In this document: piece after piece, positions 13,141 to 14,581 of the stretch
Layout: each line of letters starts with the position of its first letter
Numbering within the stretch: position 1 is the stretch's first letter
From: Flavobacterium psychrophilum
Lineage (GTDB): Bacteria; Bacteroidota; Bacteroidia; Flavobacteriales; Flavobacteriaceae
Reading direction: 5' to 3'
DNA length: 14,581 nt
NCBI GenBank assembly: GCA_945872245.1
Contig: CAMBZB010000043.1
Span: 1-14,581, forward strand
The notes under the pieces: model-generated
Seen by the model: the letters and a program-made list of their open reading frames with translations, nothing else
The model's database searches: none
Told to the model about the DNA's origin: nothing
Made by a program: the position numbers and the translations under genes

Positions 13141-14581
13141 ATGAGTAAAATTACTTTACAAACACTAAAATTAAGAAAATTATTATTTTTTCTGTTGTGG
13201 CTATTAGTTTCGTTAAATTCATATTCTCAAACACCTCTATTCACTACTGGTACATTATATTCAGGTACTGATAAAGCAGTTGGAGCAAAATATAAATATC
13301 CTAATGTTACTACTGTAGATGGTGTTAGTGTAGATGCAATTGTAACAATAGTTAAAATAAGTAATGCTACAATTGAAGATGTCGATAATCCAACTAATGG
13401 AGGGTTAATAGATAGGTTTCAACCCGTTGTAAACACCACAAAAGCAAATGGATATGTAGAATTTAGTTTTAGTTTTTACAAGAGCGGTACTTATGGAACA
13501 GCTCAACAATTAAGTGTAAATTTAAGTTCATTTATATTAGAAGCGTTAGATATTGATGGTGATGAATTTTTTGATGTAGCTAGACCAAATAATGAAACCT
13601 ATACCTTAGAAAGTAATACATTTTTAACTGTTTCTACAGTTGGACCATTTACACGATTTCAAGGACCAAGTAATTCTGTAAACACAATTAGTATTACACA
13701 AACAAGATATATTGCCGCAATAAATTTTGGAAACCTAGTTTCTGTAAATTATAGACTTGGAAATAGTGGTGAATCTAGTAGCAGACAAAGTTCTATTAGT
13801 TTTGGTGAAGTAATTTTCAATATGCCCCTAGCCCCTATCGCAAATCCTGACTCTAGTTTATGCAAAACTTATGGACCTGTATCCATAGATGTAACCGCAA
13901 ACGACATAGATTCTAACCAAAATATTGATAAATCTTCCATAGATTTAAATATGTCATCAACAGGAGTACAAAACACATTAGTTGTTTCAGGAGAAGGGAC
14001 TTGGTCTGTTACCTCTTTGGGGATTGTAACTTTTACTCCATTAACTACTTTCAAAACCAACCCAACTCCGATATATTACACCATTAAGGATTTAACTAGC
14101 TTGATCTCAAATCAGGCTAAAATTACCATAACATATGTTCCTACGGTAAGCAATTCAATATTATCACAAACTATTTGTTCGGGAGCAAATACCACAATTG
14201 TTACCCTTACCTCTAACATTAGTGGGACTACATTTACTTTCAATGCAACTGCTTCCTCGGGAGTTACTGGTTATACAACCAGCGGTACTGGAACAATTCC
14301 TGTACAAACGATATCTACTTCAGGAACATCACAAGGCACGGTTACCTATGTCATTACTCCTACAAATGGAAGTTGTGCAGGAACTGCAACCAATTATACG
14401 GTTCTTGTTAATCCGAATCCTGCTGCTGCAATCGGAACTCCTACTAATGTTTCTTGCTTTGGTGGAAATACTGGTGCTGCTACTGCTTCTGCAACGGGTG
14501 GAACTACTGCTTACTCTTACAGCTGGAATACTTCTCCTGTTCAAACTACGGCTACGGCTTCTGGTTTGATTGCTGGAACTT
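13141..14581 (+). CDS. Large secreted SprB-repeat adhesin-like protein (3' partial)
   Basis: The frame starts with ATG at 13141 and is open to the end of the window (480 codons seen). Residues 1-29 form a signal peptide (basic start, hydrophobic LLFFLLWLLVSL, likely cut before Gln30 in SYS-QTP). Residues 31-230 are a beta-rich N-terminal domain with DAIVTIVKISNATIEDVD and LDIDGDEFFD, a type I associate with flavobacterial surface proteins. Residues about 231-332 resemble a CshA-type fibril repeat (DVTANDIDSN ... GTWSVTSLGIVTFTP ... ISNQAKITITY). Residues about 333-424 are a PKD-like domain starting SQTICSGANTT, and from about 431 a SprB repeat begins (PTNVSCFGGNTGAATASATGG ... YSWN). SprB is the mobile surface adhesin of Flavobacterium gliding, exported by the T9SS. 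This protein is probably a SprB-like adhesin or other long fibrous surface protein, expected to end in a T9SS sorting domain beyond the window. Confidence 0.85.
   Translation, partial: MSKITLQTLKLRKLLFFLLWLLVSLNSYSQTPLFTTGTLYSGTDKAVGAKYKYPNVTTVDGVSVDAIVTIVKISNATIEDVDNPTNGGLIDRFQPVVNTTKANGYVEFSFSFYKSGTYGTAQQLSVNLSSFILEALDIDGDEFFDVARPNNETYTLESNTFLTVSTVGPFTRFQGPSNSVNTISITQTRYIAAINFGNLVSVNYRLGNSGESSSRQSSISFGEVIFNMPLAPIANPDSSLCKTYGPVSIDVTANDIDSNQNIDKSSIDLNMSSTGVQNTLVVSGEGTWSVTSLGIVTFTPLTTFKTNPTPIYYTIKDLTSLISNQAKITITYVPTVSNSILSQTICSGANTTIVTLTSNISGTTFTFNATASSGVTGYTTSGTGTIPVQTISTSGTSQGTVTYVITPTNGSCAGTATNYTVLVNPNPAAAIGTPTNVSCFGGNTGAATASATGGTTAYSYSWNTSPVQTTATASGLIAGT

Noticed and set aside
14198..14569. 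Alternative-frame plus-strand and minus-strand frames over the adhesin repeat region
   Set aside because: Leucine-rich or serine/arginine-rich shadows caused by the repetitive composition of the real frame starting at 13141.

Overview
The window looks like chromosomal DNA of a gliding-type Flavobacteriaceae bacterium (Bacteroidota), probably Flavobacterium or a close relative. The evidence is low GC, a protein with a type IX secretion (T9SS) C-terminal sorting domain, a large secreted protein entering a SprB-type repeat, a DUF3822-rsmD pair, and several promoters of the Bacteroidota form TTG-N18-20-TAnnTTTG. No mobile element, CRISPR array or tRNA was found. Most of the content is housekeeping; the accessory parts are the two surface/secreted proteins at the ends and the sensor kinase pair.

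Left part (1-4020): the 3' end of a YHYH-domain T9SS cargo gene converges on a RecD-like helicase gene (minus strand). A 184-bp intergenic element with 27-bp imperfect inverted ends (19 bp perfect) separates the helicase from a DUF3822 gene, which overlaps rsmD (16S rRNA methyltransferase) by 4 bp.

Middle (4021-8987): a three-PAS cytosolic histidine kinase and an output-less receiver protein form a minus-strand operon. Next come the RNase P RNA gene (rnpB, minus strand) with a textbook promoter, a small conserved Bacteroidota protein, and dnaX. The dnaX gene is the most interesting locus. Its gamma-like frame (361 codons) stops just after a run of ten A residues, and the tau C-terminal region continues in the -1 frame to 8987. 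The run contains an in-phase A AAA AAG heptamer and is directly preceded by a perfect 7-bp RNA hairpin. That is the layout expected for programmed slippage making both tau and gamma, although a miscounted homopolymer must be excluded.

Right part (8988-14581): a minus-strand polyphosphate operon in the transcription order sixA-like phosphatase, ppk1, ppx. It is followed by about 630 bp of AT-rich DNA holding a strong-looking promoter, and then a large secreted adhesin-like gene (signal peptide, CshA-like, PKD-like, SprB repeat) that runs off the window.

The genes are packed end to end. Three convergent gene pairs meet with 12, 0 and -4 bp between their stop codons and no recognisable intrinsic terminator. 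In two genes (DUF3822 and the histidine kinase) the promoter -7 box lies exactly 5 nt before an ATG. With the rnpB 5' end as an internal ruler, this suggests leaderless mRNAs.
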